A stretch of DNA of 64,000 bases from a virus (IMGVR_UViG_3300044811_000031:1-64000); one strand, 5' to 3'; shown: positions 17,271-26,128, counted from the stretch's first letter. The notes: generated from the sequence alone by a model not told the origin. Numbers and translations: made by a program.

Positions 17271-17452
17271 TGATCGCCCTCCCGCTCACCGCCCTGTTCA
17301 TCGTCGTCGTGGTGGCGCTCATTGCCGGTCGGCGTCACCCGTCGATCCCTATCGCGCTGTTCGCCTGCGGGGCGGGCATCCTCATCGGGGACGGGCCGTG
17401 GGGCTCTTCGATGGCACACTTCATCTCGGCCGCGTTCGCTCTGTTCAGCTAG
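17270..17452 (+). CDS. small membrane protein
   Basis: 60 residues starting on the last base of the terminase stop. Two hydrophobic segments ('LPLTALFIVVVVALIAG', 'IPIALFACGAGILIG') separated by RRHPS. Function unknown. Confidence 0.6.
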   Translation: MIALPLTALFIVVVVALIAGRRHPSIPIALFACGAGILIGDGPWGSSMAHFISAAFALFS

Positions 17453-17457
17453 TGCGG

Positions 17458-17489
17458 TACCTTCGTTCCATCGGTCCGATCAAAGGAAG
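17458..17489 (+). promoter_or_regulatory. candidate promoter and conserved leader
   Basis: TACCTT at 17458-17463 followed by the 14-mer CCGATCAAAGGAAG (17476-17489) shared exactly with the leader at 13841. It lies between a TAG stop and ATG 17494. Confidence 0.45.
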
Positions 17490-17493
17490 CCCC

Positions 17494-17862
17494 ATGACTC
17501 GCATCTTCGGTCGGGAGCTGGCCGTCTGGCTCGCTCTCGTCGCCGCTGTGATCGGTGTCCTCACCTCGTTCGGCGTCAACGTCGACTCCCATGTCCAGGG
17601 CGTCGTCACTGCCGTCGTGGTCTTCGTGTTCGCGGTGGTCGCGGCCGTCGCCCTGCACGACGGGATCATCGCCCTCGCCACCGGTGTCGTCACCGCCGCG
17701 TTCTCCCTGTTCGCCGCCTTCGGCCTGGAGTGGCCTGCGGAGAAGCAGGGCTACCTGATCGGTGCCCTCACCGTCATCCTCGGGTTCTTCGTCCGCACCC
17801 AGGCGACCTCCCCCGTACCGGCCACCGCTTCCCCGGCGGGCAAGCTCGTGGTCCACGAGTGA
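17494..17862 (+). CDS. multi-pass membrane protein (holin-like)
   Basis: 122 residues with four hydrophobic segments ('ELAVWLALVAAVIGVLTSF', 'VVTAVVVFVFAVVAAVAL', 'IIALATGVVTAAFSLFAAF', 'GYLIGALTVILGFFV') and a polar tail. Size and topology would suit a holin, but the recognised endolysin is 30 kb away. Role uncertain. Confidence 0.55.
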   Translation: MTRIFGRELAVWLALVAAVIGVLTSFGVNVDSHVQGVVTAVVVFVFAVVAAVALHDGIIALATGVVTAAFSLFAAFGLEWPAEKQGYLIGALTVILGFFVRTQATSPVPATASPAGKLVVHE

Positions 17863-18125
17863 AGCTCCTCTCCGGCGCTCTCGCCGCCTCCGCAGTGCTG
17901 GCCCTCACGGTGGCCTGTGGGGGCGGTGGCGCGTCTTCCCCGTCCTCACCGAGTCCCTCTCCGAGCGCTTCCTGCCCCACGGCGGCCGAACTGTTCGCCA
18001 AGTACGAAGCCGCCGGTGAGCCCGATGACGGAGTCTGGTTCAGCCAGCAGACCCGCACCTGCACCAACGCCCAGCTCGACCAGCTCATGAGCGACATCGA
18101 CAAGATCGCGAGCCCCACTCCGTGA
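17859..18125 (+). CDS. small lipoprotein
   Basis: 88 residues, GTG start overlapping the previous stop. Signal peptide with lipobox 'LTVAC' (lipidated Cys ~20), a Gly/Ser/Pro linker, then a short folded part with two cysteines ('SCPTAAELFAKYEAAG', 'RTCTNAQL'). Predicted to be exported and lipid-anchored in the host membrane. Phage lipoproteins often act in superinfection exclusion; that is inference here. Confidence 0.7.
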   Translation: MKLLSGALAASAVLALTVACGGGGASSPSSPSPSPSASCPTAAELFAKYEAAGEPDDGVWFSQQTRTCTNAQLDQLMSDIDKIASPTP

Positions 18126-18526
18126 ACACCTGGCTCCTCCTGGTCGTGCTGTCCCTCGCCGTCTACCGGCTGACCCGTCTGGTCGTCAAGGACACGCTCC
18201 CCCCGGCGCTCTGGCTGCGCGACCGCCTGGCCGGTGGCTGGCGCAAGCCGACCGAGGACGAGTGGCGCACGATCCGCAACCCGGGCACCGAGCTGGCCAA
18301 CCCGGTCCAGAGCATCGACGGCCAGGCCCAGGTATGGATCATCAGGGCGGGCTGGTCGCCGGACTGGCTGGCCGAACTGATCACCTGCCCATGGTGCGCT
18401 AGCGGCTGGGTGTCGGGCGGGCTGGTCGGTCTGTCAGCATGGCTCTACAGCGTCCCGGCGCCGCTGCTCATGTGGCCCGCAGTGTGGGGCGCCGGGGCGC
18501 TGCTCGCGTCCCGGGAGTGGGCATGA
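18122..18526 (+). CDS. DUF1360-like membrane protein
   Basis: 134 residues. 'LLLVVLSLAVYRLTRLVVKD' at the start and 'LITCPWCASGWVSG' in the middle are hallmarks of the DUF1360 family seen in many actinophages, followed by a hydrophobic C-terminus. Function of the family is unknown. Confidence 0.75.
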   Translation: MNTWLLLVVLSLAVYRLTRLVVKDTLPPALWLRDRLAGGWRKPTEDEWRTIRNPGTELANPVQSIDGQAQVWIIRAGWSPDWLAELITCPWCASGWVSGGLVGLSAWLYSVPAPLLMWPAVWGAGALLASREWA

Positions 18527-18624
18527 TCTGGCTGGCCGTGGGCATCGCCTGCGGGGTGGTCGCCGGGCTGGCCATCGGATACCTGATCCTGGTCTGGTAC
18601 TTCAGCGGGGGGTGGGGCCGGTGA
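18523..18624 (+). CDS. 33-residue membrane peptide
   Basis: ATG in an ATGA overlap with the upstream gene. One hydrophobic span ('IWLAVGIACGVVAGLAIGYLIL') with a short polar end. Coupled to the next small membrane gene. Confidence 0.5.
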   Translation: MIWLAVGIACGVVAGLAIGYLILVWYFSGGWGR

Positions 18625-18704
18625 ACTGGGGTGCGGCCATTGTGGTCGCAGGAACGATCATCATAGGAGCCGGGATCATCAAGACCATCAGGAGGAAGAA
18701 GTGA
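18621..18704 (+). CDS. 27-residue membrane peptide
   Basis: GTG in a GTGA overlap. One hydrophobic span ('AAIVVAGTIIIGAGII') and a basic end KTIRRKK, ending in a GTGA overlap with the next gene. The DNA for that basic end also supplies the RBS of the next gene (AGGAGGAAG). Confidence 0.5.
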   Translation: MNWGAAIVVAGTIIIGAGIIKTIRRKK

Positions 18705-19102
18705 AGATCCGTAAGAGGCGCATCGCCGCCCTGCTCACCCCGCTCGTCGCGCTGCTGCTGGCGTTCGCGTTCGTCAACGCGCCGTCGGCCGCCGCGAGCA
18801 CCGACATCCCCCGCTACTCGATCAACGGCTCGGCCACGTGGTTCCATGCGGCTGGAGACCACGTCTTCGTGGAGGACACCGACGCTGACGGCTACACCGC
18901 GCTGGCCCGGGTGCAGGTCGCCTACGACGGGGTCTACACCAACGTCTGGTGCCCCGGCGGATCCGGCACCACCTGCGACGGCAACTTCGACTTCACCGAG
19001 CAGAAGACCATCGGCATCGAGCCGTGCGTCGGGGTGTGGAACGGCGGCATCAATCCGGTGGTCGTGTCCTGTGCTGCGGCCTACCGGCTCGGCATCACGT
19101 GA
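18701..19102 (+). CDS. secreted protein of unknown function
   Basis: 133 residues from GTG 18701 with a strong AGGAGGAAG RBS. Signal peptide 1-33 (ends SAAAS). The mature part has four cysteines ('VWCPGG', 'TTCDG', 'EPCVGV', 'VSCAAA') likely forming disulfides outside the cell, and a calcium-loop-like 'DTDADGYTA'. No family recognised. Confidence 0.65.
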   Translation: MKIRKRRIAALLTPLVALLLAFAFVNAPSAAASTDIPRYSINGSATWFHAAGDHVFVEDTDADGYTALARVQVAYDGVYTNVWCPGGSGTTCDGNFDFTEQKTIGIEPCVGVWNGGINPVVVSCAAAYRLGIT

Positions 19103-19362
19103 GCGGCCTGCCAGCGTTCGACCCGGGACACCCCTCAGTGGGGGGCGTCCCGGCCTGGCTGAGTACCGAGGTGCGCGACGCTCCGGTCGGGCAGGTGCTC
19201 ATCCTCACGATCCGCATCCCCAACGGCACCACGACCGTCGTGCTCAACAAGGCGGACGCCGAAGCCTGGGACAAGCAGATCCATGCCGAGGTGGGCAAGA
19301 TGACCGGCCTCATCATCGCTCCGGCCGGAGCCGTGAATCCTAACGGCCACCCGCTGGTCTGA
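19099..19362 (+). CDS. hypothetical protein
   Basis: 87 residues, GTG start overlapping the previous stop. 'GQVLILTIRIPNGTTTVVLNKADAEAWDKQI' looks like two strands and a helix. It ends exactly at the start of the terminator stem, closing this operon. Confidence 0.55.
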   Translation: MSGLPAFDPGHPSVGGVPAWLSTEVRDAPVGQVLILTIRIPNGTTTVVLNKADAEAWDKQIHAEVGKMTGLIIAPAGAVNPNGHPLV

Positions 19363-19409
19363 CCCACTGAGCCCCCGCTGCCGCGCACGCAGTGGGGGCT
19401 CAGTGGGTC
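19361..19409. terminator. strong bidirectional terminator
   Basis: A perfect 16-base inverted repeat, arms 19361-19376 and 19394-19409. It serves the plus operon on its left and the minus gene ending at 19400 on its right; the right arm overlaps that gene's stop. Confidence 0.85.
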
Positions 19410-19792
19410 GCGAACCAGATGGACACCACGACACCGATCGCCCCCACGATCCCGAGGATGATCGACAGCAGGCCGCTCCGGCCGAGGGTCGCTCCTGCCA
19501 GTTGGTCAGCCCGTTTGGCCAGCTCGGTGACCACCTTCTCCAGAGCTTCCAGCTGGTCGCTGGTGGCGATGCCGGTGCGCAGCTCGTTCAGCAGCTCGAA
19601 CCGCTTGTCCGCACTCAGCTCCGCCTTCAGCACGGCCTCCTTCGCCGCGAGCAGCGCCGCCTGCACTGCCCGGTCGGCCGAGGAGAGGGCTGCGTCCAGA
19701 GCCTTCTGACTGGCCTCGTAACGCTGCTCGTACCTCCGGTCCCGCTCGTCTATGACGTCGCGCAGATGAGCGATGTCCCGATCGTCTGTCAT
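19400..19792 (-). CDS. coiled-coil protein with C-terminal membrane anchor
   Basis: 130 residues on the opposite strand to its neighbours. The first 95 residues form a long charged helix ('HLRDVIDERDRRYEQRYEASQKALDAAL', 'LLAAKEAVLKAELSADKRFE'); the last 25 are a membrane span ('LLSIILGIVGAIGVVVSIWF'). This type is common in actinophages with unknown role, sometimes proposed to be holin- or virion-related. Being reversed, it must have its own promoter in the 76-base gap before the portal gene. Confidence 0.75.
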   Translation of the reverse strand: MTDDRDIAHLRDVIDERDRRYEQRYEASQKALDAALSSADRAVQAALLAAKEAVLKAELSADKRFELLNELRTGIATSDQLEALEKVVTELAKRADQLAGATLGRSGLLSIILGIVGAIGVVVSIWFATH

Positions 19793-19834
19793 CGATCTGA
19801 CCTGCTCCCGTGAGGTGTTTCCGTAGATCGACGG

Positions 19835-19850
19835 TACCCTGACCCCGACC
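19835..19850 (+). promoter_or_regulatory. conserved upstream box before portal gene
   Basis: TACCCTGACCCCGACC differs at one base from the box at 26319-26334 before the capsid gene, and its middle resembles the box at 15863. TACCCT may be a -10. It lies in the divergent gap between 19792 and ATG 19869. Confidence 0.5.
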
Positions 19851-19868
19851 GAGGGCCGGGAGGATCAC

Positions 19869-21749
19869 ATGCCGTGGTACAACGCGCTGGGTATCGGCCG
19901 TAAGCCGCAGCCCACGCAGAAGGACGTAGAGCAGAGGATCTTCGACGCCCTGACCGCTGCCGCCGCCCCCGTCCGGGGCCCGCAGAGCCAGTTCCTCCAG
20001 CACACGCAGGAGTGGCAGAACGAGGCGTGGGCCTACTACGACAGCCTGGGCGAGTTCAGCGCCGCTGCCGACTGGCTGTCCAACATGCTCAGCCGGGTCC
20101 GCCTGCGGGCAGCCGAGATCAGCCCCGACCTGGACGAGCCGACCATCACCGACAAGGGTGCGGCAGCAGAGATCATGGGCTCGCTCGCCGGGGGCGTCGG
20201 TGGCCAGGCCAGCATCATGCGTAACCTGTCCCTCCAGCTCACCGTGCCGGGCGACTGCTACCTGATCGGAGAGGGCGACGTCGGGTCCGAGCAGTGGACC
20301 ATCCGCTCGATCGATGAGGTCCGCGTCCAGAGCGGAAAGTACCAGGTCGTCACCGACCGCATCCCCAACATCACCTGGTCCGATCTGCCCTCCGGCGCGC
20401 TGCCGGTACGCGTATGGCGCCCCCACCCCCGCTACTACCACCTGGCCAACTCGACCAGCCGCGCGGCCCTCGGAGCCATGCGCGAGCTGGAACTCGCCAA
20501 CCGGAAGATCGTGGCTCAGTACCTCAGCCGCCTGGCGTCCGCCGGTGTGCTCGTGCTGCCGAACGAGGTCACCTTCCCGGTGCGCGAGGAGTTCGAGGAT
20601 GCGCCCGATCCCTTCACCGCAGAGTGGATCGAGATCGCGGCCGAGGCCATCCGCACGCCGGGCACGGCCAGCGCCGTCATCCCGATTCCGATCAAGGTCC
20701 CGGCCGAGTACGTCGACAAGATCCGCCACATCGACTTCACGCTGAAGATCGATGAGAAGGACATCGAGCGCCGCGAGAGCGCCATCGCCCGGCTGGCCAA
20801 CAAGCTCGACATCCCGGCCGAGGTGCTCACCGGCCTGGGCAAGGTGAACCACTGGACGGCCTGGCAGCTGGACGAGGGGGCCCTCAAGACCCACATCGCC
20901 CCTCTGTCGGAGATGATCTGCGACAGCCTGACGCGTGGCTACCTGCATCCCCGGCTCAAGGCTTCGGGCATGTCCGACAAGGAGGTCGCTCAGTACGCCG
21001 TCTGGTACGACATGAGCGAGCTGGCCAACCGGCCGGACAAGAGCAAGAACGCCTTCGATGCGTACGACCGCCTGGAGCTGTCGGGTGCAGCGCTCCGGCG
21101 CGAGGGCGGCTTCGATGAGGACGACGCCCCCAACGACGAGGATCTGAAGAACCAGGCCCTCAAGGTGATCATCCATACCCTGCCGTCCGGTGCCATGTCG
21201 GCCCTGGCGCAGCTGATCAACGACCCGTCTCTCCAGCCGATCGTCCCGGTCGCCCCGCAGGCTCCCGACGTCGCCCAGAAGACCCAGGAGGGCCAGACTC
21301 CCGACACGACTCCGGTCTCCGCCGAGAGCCCCGCCGCGAGCGGGTCGGCACCATCGGCCAAGGGGGAGTCGAAGCCTCCGGAGAAGGGAGCCTCGCCCGG
21401 TCCTCCCGCCAAGGGAGAGCCCCCGGCCGACCAGACCAAGGCCAAGGCCGACCGTCTGCTCCAGCAGGCCAAGGCCACCCACGCCGTGCGCTTCAGCGCT
21501 GCGCGCGGGGCGGTGCTGCTCCATCCGCCGCTCTGTGCGGTGGCCGCCTACAGCTGCCCCCACTGGCATGCCGCGACCACGAACACCCCTGGCCAGCTCG
21601 CCTCGGGGACGTACGAGTCCCGGCTCGACGCCGCCGGGCGGATCACCGTCGGCCGTCCGGCTCCCGAGCTGGACACCCGTGAGTGGATCGTCACGCCCGT
21701 CCACTCCCTGACGGCGAAGGGGGCCAAGCGTGACCTCGTCCGTAGTTGA
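19869..21749 (+). CDS. portal protein
   Basis: 626 residues, ATG after GGGAGG. Portal-like features: 'EWQNEAWAYYDSLGEFSAAADWLSNMLSRVRL' near 60, 'PGDCYLIGEG' near 130, 'VWRPHPRYYHLANSTSRAAL' and 'IPAEVLTGLGKVNHWTAWQLDEGALKTHI'. Forms the dodecameric entry ring for DNA. The C-terminal 100 residues after a Pro/Lys/Glu-rich linker contain 'SCPHWH' and look like an added small domain. It overlaps the MuF gene by 20 bases. Confidence 0.9.
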   Translation: MPWYNALGIGRKPQPTQKDVEQRIFDALTAAAAPVRGPQSQFLQHTQEWQNEAWAYYDSLGEFSAAADWLSNMLSRVRLRAAEISPDLDEPTITDKGAAAEIMGSLAGGVGGQASIMRNLSLQLTVPGDCYLIGEGDVGSEQWTIRSIDEVRVQSGKYQVVTDRIPNITWSDLPSGALPVRVWRPHPRYYHLANSTSRAALGAMRELELANRKIVAQYLSRLASAGVLVLPNEVTFPVREEFEDAPDPFTAEWIEIAAEAIRTPGTASAVIPIPIKVPAEYVDKIRHIDFTLKIDEKDIERRESAIARLANKLDIPAEVLTGLGKVNHWTAWQLDEGALKTHIAPLSEMICDSLTRGYLHPRLKASGMSDKEVAQYAVWYDMSELANRPDKSKNAFDAYDRLELSGAALRREGGFDEDDAPNDEDLKNQALKVIIHTLPSGAMSALAQLINDPSLQPIVPVAPQAPDVAQKTQEGQTPDTTPVSAESPAASGSAPSAKGESKPPEKGASPGPPAKGEPPADQTKAKADRLLQQAKATHAVRFSAARGAVLLHPPLCAVAAYSCPHWHAATTNTPGQLASGTYESRLDAAGRITVGRPAPELDTREWIVTPVHSLTAKGAKRDLVRS

Positions 21750-23718
21750 GCAGCTGCACCAGGGCGGACACCACGTGCAGAAGGCCCACGGCCGCCGGGC
21801 AACCAAGCTCGCAGCCGACGGAAGCCACCTGTCCGGCGGGATGATTGCCCTCATGCCCACGGCGGCCGACGCCAAGCGGCTCGCCGTGGGTGGTGGGGAA
21901 CAGGCGTCAGAGCTGCACCTGACGCTGTTCTTCCTCGGTGACGACATGACCCTCTGGAGCGACGACCAGAAGGCTGAGCTGATCGACCATCTGCGCGGCC
22001 TGTCAATCCTCCAGATCGAGGGCACGATCAAGGCGAACATCTTCGGCATCGCCCACTGGAACGCGGGCGGCGACAGCCCCAGCTGGGTGTGGTCCGTCGG
22101 CGACTCGCCGGACAGCACTCCTCTCCAGCGGGCCAAGTCGGTGGCGGTGGAGGCTGTCGAGACGGTCAATGATCGGCCCGAGGTGCCCGTGCAGCACACT
22201 CCCTGGGTCGCTCATATCTGTGCCGCATACACGGACGACCTCAGCCTGGCCAAGACGCTGGAGCAGCGGCTCGGGCCGGTGGAGTTCGACCGGGTCCGCG
22301 TCAGCTTCGGCGACGAGGACACAGACATCCCTCTAGTGAAGGGGTTCACCGCCTCTGGCGTGCTGCGCCGCCAGCCCAACGAGGCTGAGCAGGGCGTCGA
22401 CTTCGAGCTGCTCCAGTCGGTGTGGGCGGCCGGAGTGGACGACGTCCTCCCCAGCCTGAGCGAGGCCATGGGCAAGTGGCGGGACTCCATCACCACGCAG
22501 ATCGCGGAGGTGGTCGACGGGGGCAACCTCGGGAAGCTGGCCCGCGTCTCCGTGGACCCCGGGGAGGCTGCCAGCCTGCTGTACGAGCAGATGCGCTCCG
22601 TCGCTCAGCAGGCCGGTGAGCAGGCTCAGCGGGAGGCTGAGGCGCAGGGCGTCAAGGTCAAGAAGTGGACGCTCACCGGCCGCAAGGAGCGGCTGATGCG
22701 CCGCACGGCCGACGCCATGACCGACATCATGGCCAGCTCTATGATCATGACGGCGAAGCGGCGTGCCCTGGCCAGCTACGGGCCCGACCGGAGCGGCGTC
22801 CAAGTCGCCAAGGAGGTCGAGCAGCAGCTCACCGACCTCAGCGACGCCGTGCCCCGGGAGGCCGTGGGCGCCTCCCTGACCGCAGCCCAGAACGCCGGGC
22901 GCCGGGCCGTACTGGAGTCCGCCCCGCCGGGCGAGTACTACGCCAGCGAGATCCTCGACAAGAGCACCTGCAAGCTCTGCCGCAAGATCGACGGCCAGCA
23001 GTTCGACAGCCTCGACAAGGCGTACGCCGACTACCCCACCGGTGGCTACCGCAAGTGCTCCGGCATGCTGCGCTGCCGGGGGATGGTCGTCGGCCGGTGG
23101 CCCGCGCAGGAGGCCGAGGTCCCCGCCGGGCCCGCGCTGGGCCAGCCCGGCTACCACGCCCTCCACCCGGGCAACGTGGGCCTGGGGCTGCGCCAGCTCA
23201 ACCCTCCCCGGGGCGGCATGGTCGGCTCTCCGGGCTTCTCCGAGGACCAGCACTACGCTGCCATGGCCAACTACGTGGACGACAGCCACGACATCAACGA
23301 GTGGCTGCGCAACCGGAACCTGCCCAGCGGCCGGGACCAGCAGAGCGTCGAGCACGACATCCACGCCCTTGACGACCTGATCGCCATCCAGCCTCTGCTG
23401 ACCGAGGCCCGCGAGGTGTACCGGGGCATGAGCCCGGTCGACCTCAACATCGGCGACGAGTTCCACGATCCGGGCTTCTCCAGCGCCACGGACGAGCGGG
23501 AGATCGCAGAGATCTTCACCATGCGCTCCAAGTTCCAGGGCAAGGGCCAGGGCAAGATCCTCAACATCAATCTGCCGGTGGGTTCGCGAGCGCTGGAGAT
23601 GTACACCGTGGCCAAGCCCGGCGACGACCACGAGAGCGAGTGGATCTTCCCTCCGGGCTCGCAGTTCAAGGTCACCGGCGTGACCCCCGACGGGTACGAC
23701 GTGGAGCTGATCGTATGA
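21730..23718 (+). CDS. MuF-like head protein fused to 2H phosphoesterase-like and ADP-ribosyltransferase domains
   Basis: 662 residues from GTG 21730. Residues ~30-200: 2H (2'-5' RNA ligase-like) fold, first motif 'LHLTLFFLG', second 'WVAHICAAY', where the usual Thr/Ser is Cys. Residues ~225-470: MuF-type minor head domain, ending in the cysteine pattern 'STCKLCRKIDG' and 'CSGMLRCRG'. Residues ~475-662: ADP-ribosyltransferase with 'REVYRGM' (Arg ~564), 'GFSSATDE' and the E-x-E pair 'ESEWIFPPGS' (~634-636). MuF proteins sit in the capsid near the portal, so the attached enzymes could be injected with the DNA. Confidence 0.85.
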   Translation: MTSSVVEQLHQGGHHVQKAHGRRATKLAADGSHLSGGMIALMPTAADAKRLAVGGGEQASELHLTLFFLGDDMTLWSDDQKAELIDHLRGLSILQIEGTIKANIFGIAHWNAGGDSPSWVWSVGDSPDSTPLQRAKSVAVEAVETVNDRPEVPVQHTPWVAHICAAYTDDLSLAKTLEQRLGPVEFDRVRVSFGDEDTDIPLVKGFTASGVLRRQPNEAEQGVDFELLQSVWAAGVDDVLPSLSEAMGKWRDSITTQIAEVVDGGNLGKLARVSVDPGEAASLLYEQMRSVAQQAGEQAQREAEAQGVKVKKWTLTGRKERLMRRTADAMTDIMASSMIMTAKRRALASYGPDRSGVQVAKEVEQQLTDLSDAVPREAVGASLTAAQNAGRRAVLESAPPGEYYASEILDKSTCKLCRKIDGQQFDSLDKAYADYPTGGYRKCSGMLRCRGMVVGRWPAQEAEVPAGPALGQPGYHALHPGNVGLGLRQLNPPRGGMVGSPGFSEDQHYAAMANYVDDSHDINEWLRNRNLPSGRDQQSVEHDIHALDDLIAIQPLLTEAREVYRGMSPVDLNIGDEFHDPGFSSATDEREIAEIFTMRSKFQGKGQGKILNINLPVGSRALEMYTVAKPGDDHESEWIFPPGSQFKVTGVTPDGYDVELIV

Positions 23719-24416
23719 CCGACAAGCCGAAGGCTCGTATGGCGATCAGGGACGCCCCTCGCTTCGTCTGGCAGCCCGACGAGATCGTGATCCGCCGGGC
23801 GCCCGCTCCGGTCGCTGCCGCTGCCGAGACCGTGGATCTCCACGGCACCCGGGGCGACCCCGGGTACGGCTCCATGCACCCCGGCAATGCGGGCAAGGGC
23901 AAGGAGCGCCTGGACTCCGGCGGCATGGTCGGCAGCCCCGACTACACCGCCAAGGAGCATCAGGACGCGCTGTCCGACTACACCATCGACACGCTGGACG
24001 TCGGCACCTACCTGCGCACCGGCGAGACCAACCCCGGCGCCGACACCGAGAAGCTGAAGCGGCAGATCGACGTCCTGAGCGACCTCATCGACGTCCAGGA
24101 CCGGACCGGGGAGGACCAGACCCTCTACCGGGGCGCCAAATCCATGCCCGACCTGGTCGTGGGGGACGTCTTCCACGACCGGTCGTTCACGAGTACGTCG
24201 ACTGCGGAGCGCCAGGCCCAGAAGCACGTCAAGTCGTACAAAGGCCAGGGACAGCTCATCACGGTCCATCTCCCCGCCGGATCCAAGGGGCTCAAGGTGG
24301 CTGAGGTGGAGCCCTGGGGCGACAGCGAGAAGGAGTTCATACTCCCGGCGGGCACCAGGTTCCGGGTGACCGGCCGGTCACCCGACGGGGGTCTGCAAGT
24401 CGAGGTGATCGAATGA
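23715..24416 (+). CDS. second ADP-ribosyltransferase (stand-alone)
   Basis: 233 residues, ATG in an ATGA overlap with the MuF gene. The R-S-E triad is canonical: 'QTLYRGAKS' (~137), 'SFTSTSTAE' (~157) and 'EKEFILPAGTRF' (~205). It repeats the whole C-terminal region of the preceding protein, including the 'GYGSMHPGNAG' and 'GGMVGSPDYT' lead-in, so it arose by duplication. Transfers ADP-ribose from NAD+ to protein or other targets; target unknown. Lacks the MuF and 2H parts. Confidence 0.88.
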   Translation: MTDKPKARMAIRDAPRFVWQPDEIVIRRAPAPVAAAAETVDLHGTRGDPGYGSMHPGNAGKGKERLDSGGMVGSPDYTAKEHQDALSDYTIDTLDVGTYLRTGETNPGADTEKLKRQIDVLSDLIDVQDRTGEDQTLYRGAKSMPDLVVGDVFHDRSFTSTSTAERQAQKHVKSYKGQGQLITVHLPAGSKGLKVAEVEPWGDSEKEFILPAGTRFRVTGRSPDGGLQVEVIE

Positions 24417-26128
24417 CCAGCGATGCCCAGCGGCGGATGTCCTGGCTTCCTGGGGATATCGTGCTGGAACCCGGCGCTCCCCGTAAGGAGAGCCTGTCAG
24501 CCGACCAGCAGGGAGGGCCCGTGCCCTGGCACAAGGTCCAGAACCATTCTGAGTGCTCAGCGGACAAGCCCTGGGCCGTAGTGAAGGACTCCGACGGATC
24601 CGTGGCCGGGTGCCACGCCTCCGAGGGCGATGCCGACAGTCAGCTGGCCGCTCTCTACGCCAACGAAGGGAAGGCGACCACCGTGGCCGAAGAGCTTGGC
24701 GGGAAGCCGACAGAAGGTACCAAGAAGGACAAGCGGCTGAAGCCGAACAAGATGGCTGAGGAGCCGGTGGAGACCGAAGAGACCGAGCCCCTGACCCTGG
24801 GCCAGGTGGTCGAGCAGCAGCTCGCCGCGAAGGCCGCCGCCCTGGAGGCGCCCGCCATTCCCGAGGACGCCACCACCGCCCCCTGGAAGGGACCGCTCGC
24901 CGTCGAGGGCAAGGTCACCGGGGACGGACGGGAGTTCGCCGCCGACGCCCTCACCTGGGCAGAGCCCCCGCTCCCGCTCCGCTGGAACAAGGAGGACTCC
25001 CACGGTGGAGACCCCCACACCGTGGCGGTCAACGTCGGCCGCATCGACAAGGTCTACCGCGAGAGCGGCCTGATCATGGGCGAGGGCGTGCTCAACCTGG
25101 CGGAGACCGACGGCCAGCGGGTGCACGACATGATCAAGGGCGGCTTCATCCGGGGCGTGTCCATCGACGCCGACTCGATCAGCGATGCGCAGATCGAGTA
25201 CGTCATGCCCGAGGACACCCCCACCGGCGACGACGCCGATCTGTTCGACCTGCTGATGACCCAGCCCGAGAAGATCGTCTTCCACGGTGGGCGGATCAGG
25301 GCGGCGACCCTGTGCGACATCCCCGCCTTTGCCGAGGCGTACATCGCCCTCACCGACGACGAGGGTGCCATCGTCGCCGGAGGTGCCCCGACCGACAAGG
25401 TCCAGGTCCACTCGGTCTACGCCCGCACGGTCGACGGCCTGGTCGCTGACGCCGGTGGTCCCCGCGACACCAACTGGCTCCCCCCGGCCGAGTGGTTCTC
25501 CGACCCCAAGCTGTCCGTCCCCACCGGCATCACCGTGGACGACCACGGCCGCATCTACGGCCACGCGGCCATGTGGGGGGCGTGCCACATCGGGCAGGCC
25601 GACGTGTGCATCCAGCCGCCGCACGAGGACCAGCACCCGTACTACATGACCGGCGAGGTCAAGACCCGCGAGGGTGACCGGGTCGCCGTCGGGCAGATCA
25701 CCGTCGGCACGGGTCACGCGTCCCTCAGCCTGGGGGCGCAGCCCGCTGCCGAGCACTACGAGCACACCGGCCACGCCGTGGCGGACGTCGCTGTCGGCAA
25801 CGATGCCCACGGCATCTGGGTCGCCGGGTCCATCCGGCCGGGGGCCGACCCGCTGCTCGTCCACGAGCTGCGCGCCAGCGGTCAGGTCTCCGGAGACTGG
25901 CGTCGCATCGGTGGCCAGATGCGGATGGTCGGGCTGCTCGCGGTCAACATCCCCGGCTTCCCCGTGCCCCGGGCCCGGGCCCTGGTCTCCAGCGGATCGC
26001 AGGTCGCCCTGGTGGCCGCCGGTCGGCCGACCGTCGCCCATGCCAAGTCGGAGAAGGAGATCATCCAGCAGGCGTTCCGCGTGATGATGGACGGCATGGC
26101 TGGAATCGTTCATGAAGGGAGGGACTGA
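24413..26128 (+). CDS. capsid maturation protease
   Basis: 571 residues, ATG in an ATGA overlap. The start contains 'HSECSADKPWAVVKDSDGSVAGCHAS', common in actinophage head proteases. The 130-300 region ('LAVEGKVTGDGREFA', 'LRWNKEDSHGG', 'GEGVLNLAETDGQ', 'GFIRGVSIDA') matches prohead protease pattern. The ~400-540 region ('YGHAAMWGACHIG', 'ASLSLGAQPAAEHYEHT') is a further domain seen in large proteases of this type. Position between MuF/ART and capsid agrees. Confidence 0.82.
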   Translation: MTSDAQRRMSWLPGDIVLEPGAPRKESLSADQQGGPVPWHKVQNHSECSADKPWAVVKDSDGSVAGCHASEGDADSQLAALYANEGKATTVAEELGGKPTEGTKKDKRLKPNKMAEEPVETEETEPLTLGQVVEQQLAAKAAALEAPAIPEDATTAPWKGPLAVEGKVTGDGREFAADALTWAEPPLPLRWNKEDSHGGDPHTVAVNVGRIDKVYRESGLIMGEGVLNLAETDGQRVHDMIKGGFIRGVSIDADSISDAQIEYVMPEDTPTGDDADLFDLLMTQPEKIVFHGGRIRAATLCDIPAFAEAYIALTDDEGAIVAGGAPTDKVQVHSVYARTVDGLVADAGGPRDTNWLPPAEWFSDPKLSVPTGITVDDHGRIYGHAAMWGACHIGQADVCIQPPHEDQHPYYMTGEVKTREGDRVAVGQITVGTGHASLSLGAQPAAEHYEHTGHAVADVAVGNDAHGIWVAGSIRPGADPLLVHELRASGQVSGDWRRIGGQMRMVGLLAVNIPGFPVPRARALVSSGSQVALVAAGRPTVAHAKSEKEIIQQAFRVMMDGMAGIVHEGRD

